This document shows positions 1 to 8,211 of a stretch of 40,131 nt of DNA, piece by piece. Location: positions 1 through 40,131 of IMG/VR virus record IMGVR_UViG_3300044527_000242, one strand, 5' to 3'. The first letter of the stretch is position 1. Each line of letters opens with the position of its first letter. The notes beneath the pieces are model-generated. The model had not been told where the DNA came from, searched no databases, and was given only the letters and a program-made list of their open reading frames with translations. The stretch is from a virus. The translations under genes and the position numbers were made by a program.

Positions 1-139
1 GTGGTTTCTCCTGTCTCGAGCTCGTGGATGACAAGGCAATGAATGGTGTCTGTCTTGTCCAGTAGCCCGTTAGATTCCAAGTCAAAGATAAGGGTTTTCA
101 TTGTAGATCCTCGGGGATTTCCACCGGGGGCTGACCGCT
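1..139. repeat. Left copy of 139-base terminal redundancy
   Basis: Bases 1-139 match 39993-40131 with one difference (A at 107, C at 40099). The repeat covers the 3' end of the primase-helicase gene and the first codons of the DNA polymerase gene. Because it sits in the middle of the replication block it is best read as the overlap of a circular assembly, not as the packaged direct terminal repeat, which in T7-like phages lies outside the gene set. Confidence 0.9.
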
Positions 140-1699
140 ATCCTTGAGCCTTCCTGTAAGCTGGTTGTATTCTAGCCGACAAGCCAGCCCTGTCTCGCCC
201 GTGTACCGATTCTTCAGCACGCGAACGAGGGTGAAGTTTTTTTGTGTTTCGTCCTGTTGGTTGCGCTCCAATCCCAGAACGATGTCCGAGAGTTGGGCGA
301 TGCCAGCGGAACCGCGAAGCTGGGACAGACTTGTAGTCGCCCCCTCTTCGTGCCCCCTACCTTCTGGTCTTTTTAGATGACTGACTAATATGAGCCCAAT
401 CTTGAGCTCCTCCACAATCGAGCGCAGACGGGTCATAGTATTGTCGATGAGACGGCGCTCATCTCCTTCGCCCATTCCCGAAACCACAATCGAAAGGTGG
501 TCCAAGATGATCCACCCGCACCCGCACCCTTTGACCATGTAGCGAATACGGTTGATCAGGTTGTCAGAATCGAGGGACCCGAAGTGATCGTAGGTGAAGA
601 AGCGGCCAGTTGAGAGGCACGCATCATACGCCTTCTTTATCTCATCCTGAGGCACCTCCTTGAGGCGAAGGTGAAGCGGAGTGCTCATCTCGATACCGAG
701 GATGCCCAAAGCTGTCCGCCTGACGCTTTCCTCTAGCGCGATGTAGCCCACGGTCTGTCCGTTGGTCAGAAGCCAATGGCAAACCTCGCGGCAGATTTGG
801 CTTTTGCCAATACCGCTCCCAGCCGTGATGGTCACGAGCTCGCCTTTGCGAAGCCCGTGGGTCATCGCCGTCAGGCCTTCAAAAGGGTATGGAACGGCTT
901 CATGCTGGTCCACCTTGGTGATGTAATCCCAGAGGTCCACCCCACCGACGATGCCATCCGGGCGGTAGTCCTTGGCCCTCCACATAGCCTCGATGAGCTC
1001 GCCTCCACGCTCGGCAACAAGCATATCGTTGGCGTCCTTCAGAGGCAGGGCGGCAATCTTGGCCTTGCGGGGGCTCATCAGCGCCGCACATTCCTGAGCC
1101 GCCTTCCTCCCGGGCTCGTCGTTGTCGAACATGAACACCACAGTCTCGAACTGCTCTAGCCACTCGAGACTGCGGGCAACGGCCTTGGCCGCGCTCTGTG
1201 CCCCGTTGGGAACGCTGACCACGGGCCATTTGTGATTTTGAACTTGGCTAAGGGAGAGAGCGTCTATCTCGCCTTCTGTAACCGTGACCATCTTGTAGGA
1301 GCCCTTCCAAAGGTGCATCCCGTAGAGGCCCATACGATGGGCGTCCCCGATGATCTTGAAGTCCTTGTTAGGAAACCTAACCTTTTGAGCGATCACGTTC
1401 CCTTCGTTGTCTTTGTAGTTTGCGATCTGTACAGGGCGCCCGAAGTACTGACCAACTCGGTAGTCCCACTTCTGGCACGTTTCCTCGGTAAGGCATCGCT
1501 TACTAAGGCCTGTGATCTCACCCTCTAAATATCCTTCTACTTGCACCTTTTCCTTTCTCAGCGTCGGTTGCCCGTCGCCGTGTTCGTAGTTTTCACAACT
1601 GAAACAATAAGCATGGCCGTCGCTATAACGAGACAGAGCATCGCTAGAGCCGCACTTAGGGCACGGCTCATGCTGTATGAAATTGGACGTTAGCTCCAT
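98..1699 (-). CDS. Primase-helicase (T7 gp4-like)
   Basis: Bifunctional replisome enzyme that should unwind the fork as a hexamer and synthesise RNA primers for the phage DNA polymerase. It has 533 aa, against about 566 for T7 gp4. An N-terminal zinc-ribbon carries Cys13, Cys16, Cys32 and Cys35. A TOPRIM motif (TEGEIDALS) follows near residue 145. The RecA-like helicase domain has a Walker A motif GSGIGKS with Lys299, then an LDHLSIV segment and a VSHLKRP segment typical of DnaB/gp4 helicases. The start at 1699 has a good GGAGG five bases upstream. The gene overlaps the small gene before it, and its TGA overlaps the ATG of DNA polymerase (ATGA) across the circular junction. Confidence 0.96.
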   Translation of the reverse strand: MELTSNFIQHEPCPKCGSSDALSRYSDGHAYCFSCENYEHGDGQPTLRKEKVQVEGYLEGEITGLSKRCLTEETCQKWDYRVGQYFGRPVQIANYKDNEGNVIAQKVRFPNKDFKIIGDAHRMGLYGMHLWKGSYKMVTVTEGEIDALSLSQVQNHKWPVVSVPNGAQSAAKAVARSLEWLEQFETVVFMFDNDEPGRKAAQECAALMSPRKAKIAALPLKDANDMLVAERGGELIEAMWRAKDYRPDGIVGGVDLWDYITKVDQHEAVPYPFEGLTAMTHGLRKGELVTITAGSGIGKSQICREVCHWLLTNGQTVGYIALEESVRRTALGILGIEMSTPLHLRLKEVPQDEIKKAYDACLSTGRFFTYDHFGSLDSDNLINRIRYMVKGCGCGWIILDHLSIVVSGMGEGDERRLIDNTMTRLRSIVEELKIGLILVSHLKRPEGRGHEEGATTSLSQLRGSAGIAQLSDIVLGLERNQQDETQKNFTLVRVLKNRYTGETGLACRLEYNQLTGRLKDSGQPPVEIPEDLQ

Positions 1700-1907
1700 T
1701 GTTACCTCCGCTGTTCACAATCTCGACACCCAATAAAAACAAACGCTCTCCGTCTTTGTAATCAGCGGTGTATGGAATTGGGGCCTGTTCTTCTAAATCT
1801 TTTTCTAGCTCTTTGAACTCAACTGTTGGCAACCCAATCTTTTTCGGCTTTGTCCCGAACCTTCCCTCGAACTTGTTTAGAAACTCCGCGTAATCCTTGT
1901 ATTTCAA
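1668..1907 (-). CDS. Small hypothetical protein between endonuclease I and primase
   Basis: A 79-aa protein of unknown function, probably starting at a TTG (1907) because a strong GGAGG lies nine bases upstream. A longer reading from ATG at 1970 would overlap endonuclease I by about 150 bases. It is rich in Lys and Glu (KFEGRFGTKPKKIG, FKELEKDLEEQ) and has no recognisable catalytic motif. It overlaps the end of the endonuclease gene by 89 bases and the start of the primase gene by 32. This kind of packing is usual for small T7 class II genes lying between 3 and 4. Confidence 0.6.
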   Translation of the reverse strand: MKYKDYAEFLNKFEGRFGTKPKKIGLPTVEFKELEKDLEEQAPIPYTADYKDGERLFLLGVEIVNSGGNNGANVQFHTA

Positions 1908-2280
1908 TTTCTGTGCCCTCCTTGATCCAATCAGCGGGAATCCTCCCGCCGTCAGAGAAAGGGAAACCATGTTTGGTGGCCCAATCTCCGTATGTTGTTT
2001 TGCTTTTCTTGTTAAGACGATTTCTGGCGTTCTGAAACACCAGACGAATATCCAGCCCCGGGTTATTGGCTTTTACCGCAAGAAGTTTGGATCGGTCCTC
2101 TGGACGGAACCAGCCTTTAGCCTCAAGGATGACCCCAGCGGGAAGGATAAAATCGGGTGTGTACCGACACTCCCTCACGTAGGGAAAGCTGATGCTTTCG
2201 TATCCAAACTGCACCCCACCCCTTGTGAGGTGGGATGCAATTTGAACTTCGAGCTTCGAGCGATATTTAGAAGTCAGCAT
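1819..2280 (-). CDS. Endonuclease I, Holliday-junction resolvase (T7 gp3-like)
   Basis: Structure-selective nuclease that resolves branched DNA and breaks down host DNA during infection. From the ATG at 2280 it has 153 aa, close to the 149 of T7 gp3; an upstream extension in frame would run far into the SSB gene. The catalytic signature is clear: Glu11, then YTPDF with Asp43, and the E-x-K pair Glu53/Lys55 in ILEAKGW, spaced as in T7 (Asp55, Glu65, Lys67). The C-terminal half is basic, fitting branched-DNA binding. The start overlaps the SSB stop by 14 bases, which implies coupled translation. Confidence 0.92.
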   Translation of the reverse strand: MLTSKYRSKLEVQIASHLTRGGVQFGYESISFPYVRECRYTPDFILPAGVILEAKGWFRPEDRSKLLAVKANNPGLDIRLVFQNARNRLNKKSKTTYGDWATKHGFPFSDGGRIPADWIKEGTEIEIQGLRGVSKQVRGKVRDKAEKDWVANS

Positions 2281-2905
2281 TAGCCTCAGCAGGGGCCGTT
2301 GCTTTCTTCTCAAAGATGTCGTCAGAGAAACTTTCGCCTCCCGAAACGAAACCTTCCTCTTCAGAAGTGAACCCATAATTATCAGTCTGCATGGGGCCAC
2401 CCGGGGCTTTGAGGTCAAGCACCTGAACCGCTCGGCAACGGAGCGAACAACCAACTCCTAGCGCCGGGGTGTACCAAGGAAACACGTCCGCCGCCACACG
2501 AATGGTTGATCCTCCTCCAACGCGCTCTTCAATCGGCTTGTTTTTGGAGTCAAACAAAGCAGGGCGCTGTTCCCACTCTTTTCCGCTCTTTCGGCTTTTT
2601 ACCTTAGCCGCAAGCGCAAACTTAATGCGAATGTGCCCGGTCTCGTTGCCCTCTTTGTCCGTGTCCTTTTTGATCGGCAGAGGGGCCATTTTAAGCTCTT
2701 TCTTTTTGAGAAGAGCGCATTGCTCCTTGTAGTAATTTTTTACAATTTCCTTCACCTTCGCGGCAAACTCGTTGGCTTCCTCCGGGGAAACCAAAAGATT
2801 GACCGAGTACTCGCCCTCTGGCTTGAACTTGGTGTCGGGTTCGTTGAGTTTCGGATACGAGGCTACGCCCTTCGGGCTAATAAGCCTCACGCTTCTATCG
2901 CTCAT
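2267..2905 (-). CDS. Single-stranded DNA-binding protein (T7 gp2.5-like)
   Basis: Coats single-stranded DNA at the fork and should contact polymerase and primase-helicase through its tail. It has 212 aa (T7 gp2.5 is 232). The N-terminal part (SPKGVASYPKLNEPDTKF, then YSVNLLV) matches the DUF2815/gp2.5 OB-fold family. The C-terminus is acidic and ends in Asp-Phe (ANADF), as in T7 gp2.5, where the terminal Phe is needed for partner contacts. The start at 2905 is preceded by AAAGGAAGG. It is the first gene after the RNA polymerase, separated by a 60-base gap that contains a CCTCCC/GGGAGG hairpin. Confidence 0.9.
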   Translation of the reverse strand: MSDRSVRLISPKGVASYPKLNEPDTKFKPEGEYSVNLLVSPEEANEFAAKVKEIVKNYYKEQCALLKKKELKMAPLPIKKDTDKEGNETGHIRIKFALAAKVKSRKSGKEWEQRPALFDSKNKPIEERVGGGSTIRVAADVFPWYTPALGVGCSLRCRAVQVLDLKAPGGPMQTDNYGFTSEEEGFVSGGESFSDDIFEKKATAPAEANADF

Positions 2906-2965
2906 ATTCCTTCCTTCCTTTCTTGGTGTTCCTCCCGCGTTAACTCCGGGGAGGTTTTGGTTTGA
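2906..2965 (-). promoter_or_regulatory. RNA polymerase-SSB intergenic spacer with small hairpin
   Basis: A 60-base gap between the RNA polymerase stop and the SSB start. On the minus strand it contains a six-base inverted repeat (CCTCCC, GGGAGG) separated by 12 bases, followed by the SSB ribosome binding site. There is no T-run after the hairpin, so an RNA-processing site or promoter region is as likely as a terminator. No T7-type promoter consensus could be confirmed by eye. Confidence 0.35.
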
Positions 2966-5344
2966 CTAGCCAAAAGTGTAGGGGGCCCGCTCAATTTGAC
3001 AAGGGTCAAAAAAGCCCATTTGAAAAGCAGAAGATTCTCTAATACCGCTATTAGAATTGCTTATGCTGTCGTAAAAAAGGTCTAAATTATTTTTTCTAAA
3101 AACCTTTACAAAAGCGCTTCGAACAACTTTTGTTAACTCATCCATATAATTGGCATGGGAGCCGTAGCAATCGTGAATAGCTACTCCATGTTTGGAAAAC
3201 TCTGAAAAAGACAGATGAACAATCGAGGAGTCCAGCGAATGAATAAAATTGGGTGCCACACTCCCTGACTGCTTTTCGCAATCAACTTTTTTAGGGTCTT
3301 CTTCCAGCAACCGAAAATATCGGTATTTCCCGGCCAAGCACGTTTTTACCTCAACCCCTTTAGCCTTCATGTAGGGCTGGACAACAGGAAACCCGCTAGG
3401 GGAAACCCACGAAAGATTTTGATTGGCTTTAGCCGCTGGTCGCGCAACCGAGGCCATCCAAGTCATGCACTCAGACGCTTTGGGCAAAAGCTCCTCCACA
3501 ATTTGCTGAACAGTTGTCGCGTAATAGCGTGTCATCCCCCAGAATTGTTTGATTTCTGCTCGAGGGTCAATTTTAGCTAAACGAAGCCTTACCCACTCCT
3601 CGGCGTTGCGCTGGATGCTGTAGGTAGTCCCACCGTACGGGATTGTCATCACGGCTGGTTTGGTAAGCGAGCGGTCTGGTTGAAGCTGTAGCCACAACCG
3701 GGCTACATCAGTATTGTCGGCTCTGCACTTTTCAATAAAAGAGTCGCAAACTAAGGTATATACATCGTAGAGCCGGGGTGTTTCGGTCAAGTTTGTTAAG
3801 CGTGCGCTGTTTTCATCCCCGGTAAGAAGAGACAAAACTTGAAGACCTGATGAGGTGCAGTCTACAGTTATGGGGAGGCGGCACTTGTAGTTGTCGATTT
3901 GAGCGTGGTTGCGAAATTCTATACACCACCGAAGAAACTGCCATTTGTTCTTTGCTTCTTGCCACCATCTGCATCCATACGGGTCGTTGGCGCTCGCTAC
4001 TATAACGCTAATATGGTGGTCCACCCACTCGCACCGCTCTGAATGGCTAATTTTATCTTTGCCAAAAAGGTTGGCTCCAAAGATTTGAAACCAGAAGTAA
4101 CCCCGGTCTGTAAGGACCTCGCCATCCGCAAACTCTAAAAGGGCCCGAGCGTAATCGCTACCCTGAGGGTTTAGATGCCCCGGGAGGTAATAACAACGCC
4201 CACGAAAATCCAACTGTACAGGAAAGTAAATTTGCTCCCCTAAAAACTTTTTGGCCGTGTACAGGGTTTGAGCCAGCGCCACCCTAGCCGCTTTCATGCG
4301 TACGTTGGCTGTATGCACGTAAGCCGCCCGCTTGTTGTAGGCCGACCAAGCCGGGTCCTTACGAGGCGCACCGTTTGGGCGCTGAGGAAGAGCGAGCGTG
4401 CGATTAAGAGGGATGTCTCCGCCATCGTCCAAGCCACGCTCCCAATAATCGTACATTACGTCAAAAAGCTCCCGGCTTATTTTCCAAGGGGTTTCTTGAA
4501 GGCGGTTCACGCATTGGACTACGGCGGGCATATCAGCGGAAAGCAAAAGGCTAGTTTGGCGTTTGTTCCGAGACTTGACCAAAGTATGGTCAAACGTGTC
4601 TGAGCCGTAGCCGCCTCCCCTTATCATCCCCGGGGTCCATGCCACAGGCTTTTCCACCATTGGCATAAACCGAGGCGTCAACACCTCCCCGCTTTCGACG
4701 TAATTGTTGATCCATGCCATGCACTCGTCGGTCGCAACTATGACGTTTGTATACCGCTTTGGGGCGTCAAACCGCTTGTGCACCCGGACTAACCCGGTGT
4801 GTTTCATAAAAAGGTCCAGACAAGCGGCGCCTACGTGAAGCCGTTGCTTCCGCGTCCATAGGTCCATCTTGACCCCGTTGGCTGTCATGGTTTGGCGGGC
4901 GCACTTGCGACGGAACTCGTAGCCTTTCTTGGTTTTGTTTAGCCTTCTTTGTACCGCCACCCCAAGGCTACCTTTAACCCTTTTGAACCTTCGCATACGC
5001 GTTTCGTCTTCCACCGATTCCCCAATCCTTACACACAAAGCAGTCATCGGCTTTTGTGTTGATACGGAACTTAAGATTACCTTGGAAGCGAGCACGGCCA
5101 CAACTTCCGAGGGAAGAAGTTTAAGATAGGGTACAGCGGAATGATGGACGCCGGGAGTTCTGCCCGCCTTTGCCACAAACTCGTCAATCGCGGTAGCAAC
5201 TCTCTCGATGCTTCCCGAAAGAAGTCTACGCACAGGAGCCGAGATAAGCTCATCCCCCCGGGAAATACCGTTGGCACGAACTTTTTGAGCCGTGAGCTTT
5301 GCGCTCAACAGCATCTCCTTGTTTAGCTCTGCTTGCGTGTGCAA
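2966..5344 (-). CDS. Single-subunit DNA-directed RNA polymerase (T7 gp1-like)
   Basis: Phage-encoded polymerase that transcribes middle and late genes from phage-specific promoters. It has 792 aa, shorter than the 883 of T7. The catalytic set can be placed: motif A with Asp495 (VDCTSSGLQ), motif B with Lys562 and Tyr570 (KPAVMTIPYGG, eight residues apart as in T7 Lys631/Tyr639), a FIHSLDSS element, and motif C with Asp725 (AIHDCYG). The shorter N-terminal region suggests a reduced promoter-binding domain and a diverged promoter sequence. It lies downstream of the integrase block and upstream of the SSB, as in integrase-bearing marine T7-like phages. Confidence 0.97.
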   Translation of the reverse strand: MHTQAELNKEMLLSAKLTAQKVRANGISRGDELISAPVRRLLSGSIERVATAIDEFVAKAGRTPGVHHSAVPYLKLLPSEVVAVLASKVILSSVSTQKPMTALCVRIGESVEDETRMRRFKRVKGSLGVAVQRRLNKTKKGYEFRRKCARQTMTANGVKMDLWTRKQRLHVGAACLDLFMKHTGLVRVHKRFDAPKRYTNVIVATDECMAWINNYVESGEVLTPRFMPMVEKPVAWTPGMIRGGGYGSDTFDHTLVKSRNKRQTSLLLSADMPAVVQCVNRLQETPWKISRELFDVMYDYWERGLDDGGDIPLNRTLALPQRPNGAPRKDPAWSAYNKRAAYVHTANVRMKAARVALAQTLYTAKKFLGEQIYFPVQLDFRGRCYYLPGHLNPQGSDYARALLEFADGEVLTDRGYFWFQIFGANLFGKDKISHSERCEWVDHHISVIVASANDPYGCRWWQEAKNKWQFLRWCIEFRNHAQIDNYKCRLPITVDCTSSGLQVLSLLTGDENSARLTNLTETPRLYDVYTLVCDSFIEKCRADNTDVARLWLQLQPDRSLTKPAVMTIPYGGTTYSIQRNAEEWVRLRLAKIDPRAEIKQFWGMTRYYATTVQQIVEELLPKASECMTWMASVARPAAKANQNLSWVSPSGFPVVQPYMKAKGVEVKTCLAGKYRYFRLLEEDPKKVDCEKQSGSVAPNFIHSLDSSIVHLSFSEFSKHGVAIHDCYGSHANYMDELTKVVRSAFVKVFRKNNLDLFYDSISNSNSGIRESSAFQMGFFDPCQIERAPYTFG

Positions 5345-5346
5345 AG

Positions 5347-5619
5347 CTAGTTATGAACAAACTTTTTCCGGCGGAGCTTACTGCCTGAACTAACCACAGC
5401 TTCTTTTTTAGAAGCTCGGGCCGGGAACGTGGCAAGTCTGTAAAGTTTCTCGGCTGTGCTGTGCAAAGGCAAAAAAGAAGTACACTTGTTTTCTTCGTTG
5501 TACTCAATCTCTTTCAAATACGTTTGCCCCTTTCCCAAAGAAACCGCATTAGCTGTAAATCGCTTGCAAAGTTGAGCAATAGAACATTCGGCGTGGTTGC
5601 AAAGAATTGTTTTGCTCAT
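5347..5619 (-). CDS. Hypothetical protein upstream of RNA polymerase
   Basis: A 90-aa protein of unknown function ending two bases before the RNA polymerase start. The N-terminus has three cysteines (LCNHAECSIAQLC), which might bind a metal. The C-terminus is basic (KLRRKKFVHN). The close spacing to the polymerase gene indicates co-transcription and possibly translational coupling. No domain is recognised. Confidence 0.7.
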   Translation of the reverse strand: MSKTILCNHAECSIAQLCKRFTANAVSLGKGQTYLKEIEYNEENKCTSFLPLHSTAEKLYRLATFPARASKKEAVVSSGSKLRRKKFVHN

Positions 5620-5624
5620 ACAGT

Positions 5625-5876
5625 TTAGCCTTTGTTTTGAGTTTCGATCTCTTCTTTTAAGCGGTGAAGATGATAAGAAAGCGCTTTGTTTTGCTGGTTA
5701 AGGCAATCGCATTCTTTTTCAAGGTCTCGGGCTATGCGGCGCCAACTGTCTGAGTTGGCGTATCCGCTAAAGAAGGAGATAAGCCCGAGGTAGACCATGC
5801 TGAGTCCGAGCACGATGGCCCCGACAAGGCAGGTCCACAGGGCGATAGTTGCGAGTAGTGGTGTGGTGGCTTCCAT
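5625..5876 (-). CDS. Small membrane protein with coiled-coil tail
   Basis: An 83-aa protein with hydrophobic residues from about 7 to 37, enough for one or two membrane segments, followed by a charged helix (about 45-83) with heptad-like spacing. The ATG at 5876 has a good GGAGG seven bases upstream. Function is unknown; early T7-like phages often carry small membrane proteins that act on the host envelope or on superinfection. It overlaps the gene before it in another frame. Confidence 0.65.
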   Translation of the reverse strand: MEATTPLLATIALWTCLVGAIVLGLSMVYLGLISFFSGYANSDSWRRIARDLEKECDCLNQQNKALSYHLHRLKEEIETQNKG

Positions 5877-6031
5877 TTGTTTTCCTCCGTTACTGATCTG
5901 AGAGTTTCAAGGTTTTCACGAAGCTGTCTGTTCTCAGACCACAGACGTTCGTTTTCCTCTCGCATCTGGCGGAGGCCAACCTCAAGAATTTGATCAACAG
6001 CCCTGTTAAACACACAATTATTGTTTTGCAT
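5732..6031 (-). CDS. Possible coiled-coil protein, overlaps next gene
   Basis: A 99-aa reading frame. Its first half (residues 1-52) is a plausible charged coiled coil (LRQMREENERLWSENRQLRENL). Its second half overlaps the better supported gene at 5625-5876 in another frame and is low-complexity Ser/Pro-rich. No clear Shine-Dalgarno precedes 6031. Either it is real with a 145-base overlap, or its 3' part is a relic and a frameshift once joined the two genes, which would give one coiled-coil/membrane protein. Confidence 0.4.
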   Translation of the reverse strand: MQNNNCVFNRAVDQILEVGLRQMREENERLWSENRQLRENLETLRSVTEENKWKPPHHYSQLSPCGPALSGPSCSDSAWSTSGLSPSLADTPTQTVGAA

Positions 6032-6100
6032 AAGGAATCACGTAATAGGGACCAAAAAACGGGTAACAAGCGCTGTTTAGGAAAAAGTTCACAGCGCTAG

Positions 6101-6355
6101 TTATTTTAGTCTGGACATAAAAATAGGCGTGCCTTCCCCAACGTACGCCCCGGCTTGGTTGTACTCATGGTATTCGTACGCTTCTTCCCGGGTCATTTTA
6201 TCCCGCTTCATTAGCTTTTTGATAACCTCGTCCCGGTCATAAACAATCCGGGTAGGGGAGCCGAAGGTGTCAGCCACACCGACAATACAATCGTCATAGC
6301 CCACCATCTTCATGGCCTCTGGGGCCCACAGCGTAATAAAGTCTATGGCTTTCAC
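6101..6355 (-). CDS. Conserved phage hypothetical protein
   Basis: An 84-aa protein of a type widespread in phages, recognisable by its C-terminal part (TREEAYEYHEYNQAGAYVGEGTPIF), though its function is not known. The N-terminus is a short helix followed by YDDCIVGVADTFG. Its ATG overlaps the stop of the gene at 6352-6543, so the two are probably translated together. Confidence 0.75.
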   Translation of the reverse strand: MKAIDFITLWAPEAMKMVGYDDCIVGVADTFGSPTRIVYDRDEVIKKLMKRDKMTREEAYEYHEYNQAGAYVGEGTPIFMSRLK

Positions 6356-6543
6356 TTAGAAGAAATAGCGAGATGGAAGATTTTGCGCCACTTGTGCTCT
6401 GCCTTGGGCTTGGGCTCTTTGAGCACAATCTTTTTCTCACGTTCGTCGTGATCGAGGTGCGGCCCAATAGGTGAGTGGGCCACAAAGAACACAGCCAATA
6501 TAGCCATGAACGCTTTGTCCAGTTTTGTTGGTTGTCTGTTCAT
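6352..6543 (-). CDS. Small protein with N-terminal hydrophobic segment
   Basis: A 63-aa protein. Residues 10-23 (AFMAILAVFFVAHS) form a short hydrophobic stretch, followed by a basic tail rich in Lys and His. It could be an inner-membrane anchor or an uncleaved signal. It overlaps the following gene by four bases and starts two bases after the preceding stop. Function unknown. Confidence 0.6.
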   Translation of the reverse strand: MNRQPTKLDKAFMAILAVFFVAHSPIGPHLDHDEREKKIVLKEPKPKAEHKWRKIFHLAISSK

Positions 6544-6545
6544 AA

Positions 6546-6716
6546 TTAGCTCTTTTCGATTTCGCAGTCGGTTGGGAGATAGCTATCGAGGGGAAGGTTC
6601 TCCCCCACAAAGGCGATCTGTTTCCCGGTGGTTTTGTCGGTCAACGTCCAGCCGCCTTCGGCCCGCCCGATGACAACGACCTTCTTTTTCTCAGTTGATT
6701 GCTTTTGCGTACTCAT
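6546..6716 (-). CDS. Small hypothetical protein overlapping integrase end
   Basis: A 56-aa protein starting at ATG 6716, with GGAGG a few bases upstream inside the integrase gene; a longer frame from 6740 lacks this support. It has a basic N-terminus (QKQSTEKKKVVVIGR) and then a compact beta-rich region (GGWTLTDKTTGKQIAF). The overlap with the integrase is 26 bases. Possible roles include a recombination directionality factor, but only position suggests this. Confidence 0.6.
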   Translation of the reverse strand: MSTQKQSTEKKKVVVIGRAEGGWTLTDKTTGKQIAFVGENLPLDSYLPTDCEIEKS

Positions 6717-7701
6717 ACTCCTCCAGTTTCTTTGTCGCATCCATCAGGTTTTGAGGTAGCAAATGGGCGTACCTCAGGGTCACTTGGATGCTTTTGTGAC
6801 CCAAAAACTCTTTTACAGTTAACAGGGGTACCCCGGCTTGAACCAACCGAGACGCACACGTATGCCGCAATGCGTGCGGAACAAACTGTGCGTCATCCCC
6901 CAACCGCATCATGTTTTTCATCCTGTTCCAAACCTTGTTAAACGAGCTTTGGTTCACCGTGTCAAACGGCCCCTTTCCGTCTCTGGGTAGCGACGCCAAC
7001 AACTCTTGGGCGCGCTTAGTCAAAGGTACCGTACGAGCTTTCCCGCTTTTGGTGTCCCAAAAAGTAGCCTTATCGTTGTTTAGGTCTTTCCACTCAAAAC
7101 TAAGCGCTTCGCCTACTCGGGCCCCGGTGTCGATCAGGAAGACGCACAGCTTGGCATAAAACCCAAACCCAAGGTGCTCCAAAGTTTTAAGCATAAGAGT
7201 TTCCTCTTCTTTACTCAGAAAACGAATCCGGCCCTCATATTCCTTCTTTCGGTGCATTGCAGGAACCTTTGTGATCCAATCGCGCTCAAGAGCAAATCGA
7301 AGCATCTTGGAAAGCGCCGCCAGCTTTCGGTTAATCGTGGCGTTTGAATTTCCCTCGTTCTCTAGTATTTGGACGTACTTATCCACGTCCTCCGCGTTCA
7401 GGTTACTCACGTAATCTTCGGCCCCAAAATGCCTCACCGCCCGGGCTGAATTGATAAAAGCCGTGTGCTCGCCCTTACTGCCGTGCCAATATCTTGAATG
7501 GGTAGCCCGACGAAGCTCCTCCCAAGTTCTCCCCGTGGTTACGCTGTCTCCACGATCAATAGATTCACCACGTAATAGCTTGGCTTGGCTTTCCATAAGC
7601 CAAGCATTGGCCTCCGCTTCGGTAGCAAACTGCCTCCGTATGCGTTGTCCGTCTGTAATAAGACTAGCTTGGTAGCCGTTTCCGCGTTGGTTTACTGGCA
7701 T
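6691..7701 (-). CDS. int: Tyrosine integrase
   Basis: Site-specific recombinase expected to integrate the phage into the host chromosome at an att site. It has 336 aa. A short N-terminal arm-binding-like region (about 1-45) is followed by a SAM-like core-binding domain (about 55-150) and a catalytic domain with all key residues: Arg195 (TGARVGEAL), Lys218 (TKSGKARTVPL), His276 and Arg279 (HALRHTCASRL), His302 (LGHKS) and nucleophile Tyr311 (TLRYAHL). GAGGAG lies ten bases upstream of the start. It overlaps the small genes on both sides. No attP could be assigned next to it with confidence. Confidence 0.96.
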   Translation of the reverse strand: MPVNQRGNGYQASLITDGQRIRRQFATEAEANAWLMESQAKLLRGESIDRGDSVTTGRTWEELRRATHSRYWHGSKGEHTAFINSARAVRHFGAEDYVSNLNAEDVDKYVQILENEGNSNATINRKLAALSKMLRFALERDWITKVPAMHRKKEYEGRIRFLSKEEETLMLKTLEHLGFGFYAKLCVFLIDTGARVGEALSFEWKDLNNDKATFWDTKSGKARTVPLTKRAQELLASLPRDGKGPFDTVNQSSFNKVWNRMKNMMRLGDDAQFVPHALRHTCASRLVQAGVPLLTVKEFLGHKSIQVTLRYAHLLPQNLMDATKKLEEYEYAKAIN

Positions 7702-7951
7702 GGTGTGTGTTCTCCTCGTTTTCCTTGACCGATTCCAAAACTGCCCGAATAAAGCCGTTCACGTTCCCGCTAGTGTACTCGTTCGAACAAGACTTAACCC
7801 AGCGGTACATAGACGGTTTAAGTTTAATCCCCACAAACACGTCCTTTCCATTGGAAGGGGTGGGCGTGGCGTCAAATGTTACTTCCCCAAGAGCAACCAA
7901 AGCGCACAACTCAGACTTAGCTTTTTCCAAAAACTTAGGGTCTACTTTCAT
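7664..7951 (-). CDS. Ribbon-helix-helix-like small protein, possible regulator
   Basis: A 95-aa protein starting at ATG 7951, four bases overlapping the previous stop (ATGA). The segment about residues 38-75 (FVGIKLKPSMYRWVKSCS, then NVNGFIRAVLESV) has the strand-helix-helix pattern of MetJ/Arc or CopG-type DNA-binding proteins. Being directly upstream of the integrase and overlapping it by 38 bases, it could control integration or bind the repeats at 8212-8316. This is inferred from pattern and position only. Confidence 0.6.
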   Translation of the reverse strand: MKVDPKFLEKAKSELCALVALGEVTFDATPTPSNGKDVFVGIKLKPSMYRWVKSCSNEYTSGNVNGFIRAVLESVKENEENTHHASKPTRKRLPS

Positions 7952-8157
7952 TTTCTGCCCCCCATTGCAAACTCGCTCCCAAGAACTTTGCCAGCCACCA
8001 GCGAGGCATCCACGTAATACGGCCAGCAAATCCCGCAAATAATTCCAACGTCTTTGGTCTCAGCGTGACTTACTACTACTCCATTCCAAGGAGTAAAAAC
8101 AACCTTGTCGCAAAGCTCACAGCGCCGTGGCCCTTTGTTGGGTATCTCGCCTTCCAT
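7948..8157 (-). CDS. Small zinc-finger-like protein
   Basis: A 69-aa protein with two Cys-x2-Cys pairs (RRCELCDKVV and IICGICWPYY) spaced about 24 residues apart, a plausible single zinc-binding knuckle. It is the first gene of the integrase block, directly downstream of the operator-like repeats. Its TGA overlaps the next ATG. Function unknown; nucleic-acid or protein binding is likely. Confidence 0.65.
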   Translation of the reverse strand: MEGEIPNKGPRRCELCDKVVFTPWNGVVVSHAETKDVGIICGICWPYYVDASLVAGKVLGSEFAMGGRK

Positions 8158-8211
8158 GTTTCAATAGTTGCACGGTGCTGTTAGTAGACGCAAATAGAAT
8201 TTTCTGCAAAA

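Noticed and set aside
1-139. Packaged direct terminal repeat of the phage
   Set aside because: The repeat lies inside coding sequence between the primase and polymerase genes, in the middle of the replication block, which does not fit T7-like genome ends. Circular assembly overlap is the simpler reading.
1668-1970. ATG start at 1970 for the small gene after endonuclease I
   Set aside because: It would overlap the endonuclease gene by about 150 bases without a ribosome binding site; the TTG at 1907 has a strong GGAGG.
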